From: Trissonchulus latispiculum
Lineage: Eukaryota > Nematoda > Enoplea > Enoplida > Ironidae
Assembly: GCA_030248195.1 (NCBI GenBank)
Contig: JASAND010026230.1
Coordinates: 27,345-91,344, forward strand
Reading direction: 5' to 3'
DNA: 64,000 nt
The notes beneath the pieces were generated by a model. That model saw only the letters and a program-made list of their open reading frames with translations. It ran no database searches and had not been told where the DNA came from. The position numbers were made by a program, and so were the translations under genes. Every line of letters starts with the position of its first letter. Position 1 is the stretch's first letter. Positions 63,897-64,000 of this stretch are shown piece by piece.

Positions 63897-64000
63897 CTAA
63901 AACAATCATAGCACACTTTCCTTACAATAAGAACGTGTAACCTTGCTATCCTTGCAGAGTTTAACCTTGCATAAACTTTTACAGAAAGAATAGTTTCAAT

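Overview
The window is animal nuclear DNA: AT-rich, with intron-split genes, GT-AG and GC-AG splice sites, a eukaryotic tRNA gene with an A/B-box promoter, SINEs, LTR retrotransposons and dense non-autonomous DNA transposons. The species cannot be named from sequence alone. The repeat mix and the SINE body suggest a non-vertebrate animal with a repeat-rich genome.

One gene dominates. On the minus strand, 52037 down to 806, lies a complete MRP1-type ABC exporter (ABCC family) in about 32 coding exons, roughly 1,530 residues. In transcription order it encodes an extra N-terminal membrane domain (TMD0), the L0 linker, TMD1, NBD1, an acidic linker, TMD2 and NBD2. Reading frame is continuous across every junction except the acidic linker, where one small exon is unresolved. 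Two introns use GC-AG donors. At the other end of the window (63785-63896, minus) is the terminal exon of a second, diverged ABCC gene with the same 112-bp length and phase, so this is a tandem ABCC array. Between the two genes (52038-63784) are repeats and one intact tRNA-Glu(CTC) gene.

The introns and the intergenic space are packed with mobile DNA. Main groups are: (1) hAT-like MITEs with 8-bp target duplications and GC-rich word arrays near their ends; (2) large TTAA-flanked elements; (3) elements with TWA target duplications, two of them ending in AGNNCGGTTCA; (4) fold-back elements ending in CAAGAGTRCATAA with interchangeable palindromic interiors; (5) a multi-level nest in the 22122-33796 intron, where a degenerate BEL/Pao retrotransposon sits in a fold-back element and has itself been hit by a DNA element and by a Mag/gypsy-like retroelement, whose LTR was hit again; (6) a 2.1-kb tandem duplication at about 37.03-41.53 kb; (7) a tRNA-headed SINE.

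The most unusual object is at 14827-15969: a miniature LTR retrotransposon (TRIM-like) arranged LTR-internal-LTR-internal-LTR, with 4-bp target duplications. Each 175-bp LTR carries a tRNA-like sequence with Pol III A and B boxes next to a Pol II-type AATAAA signal. This parallels the plant Cassandra TRIMs, which carry 5S rRNA sequence in their LTRs.
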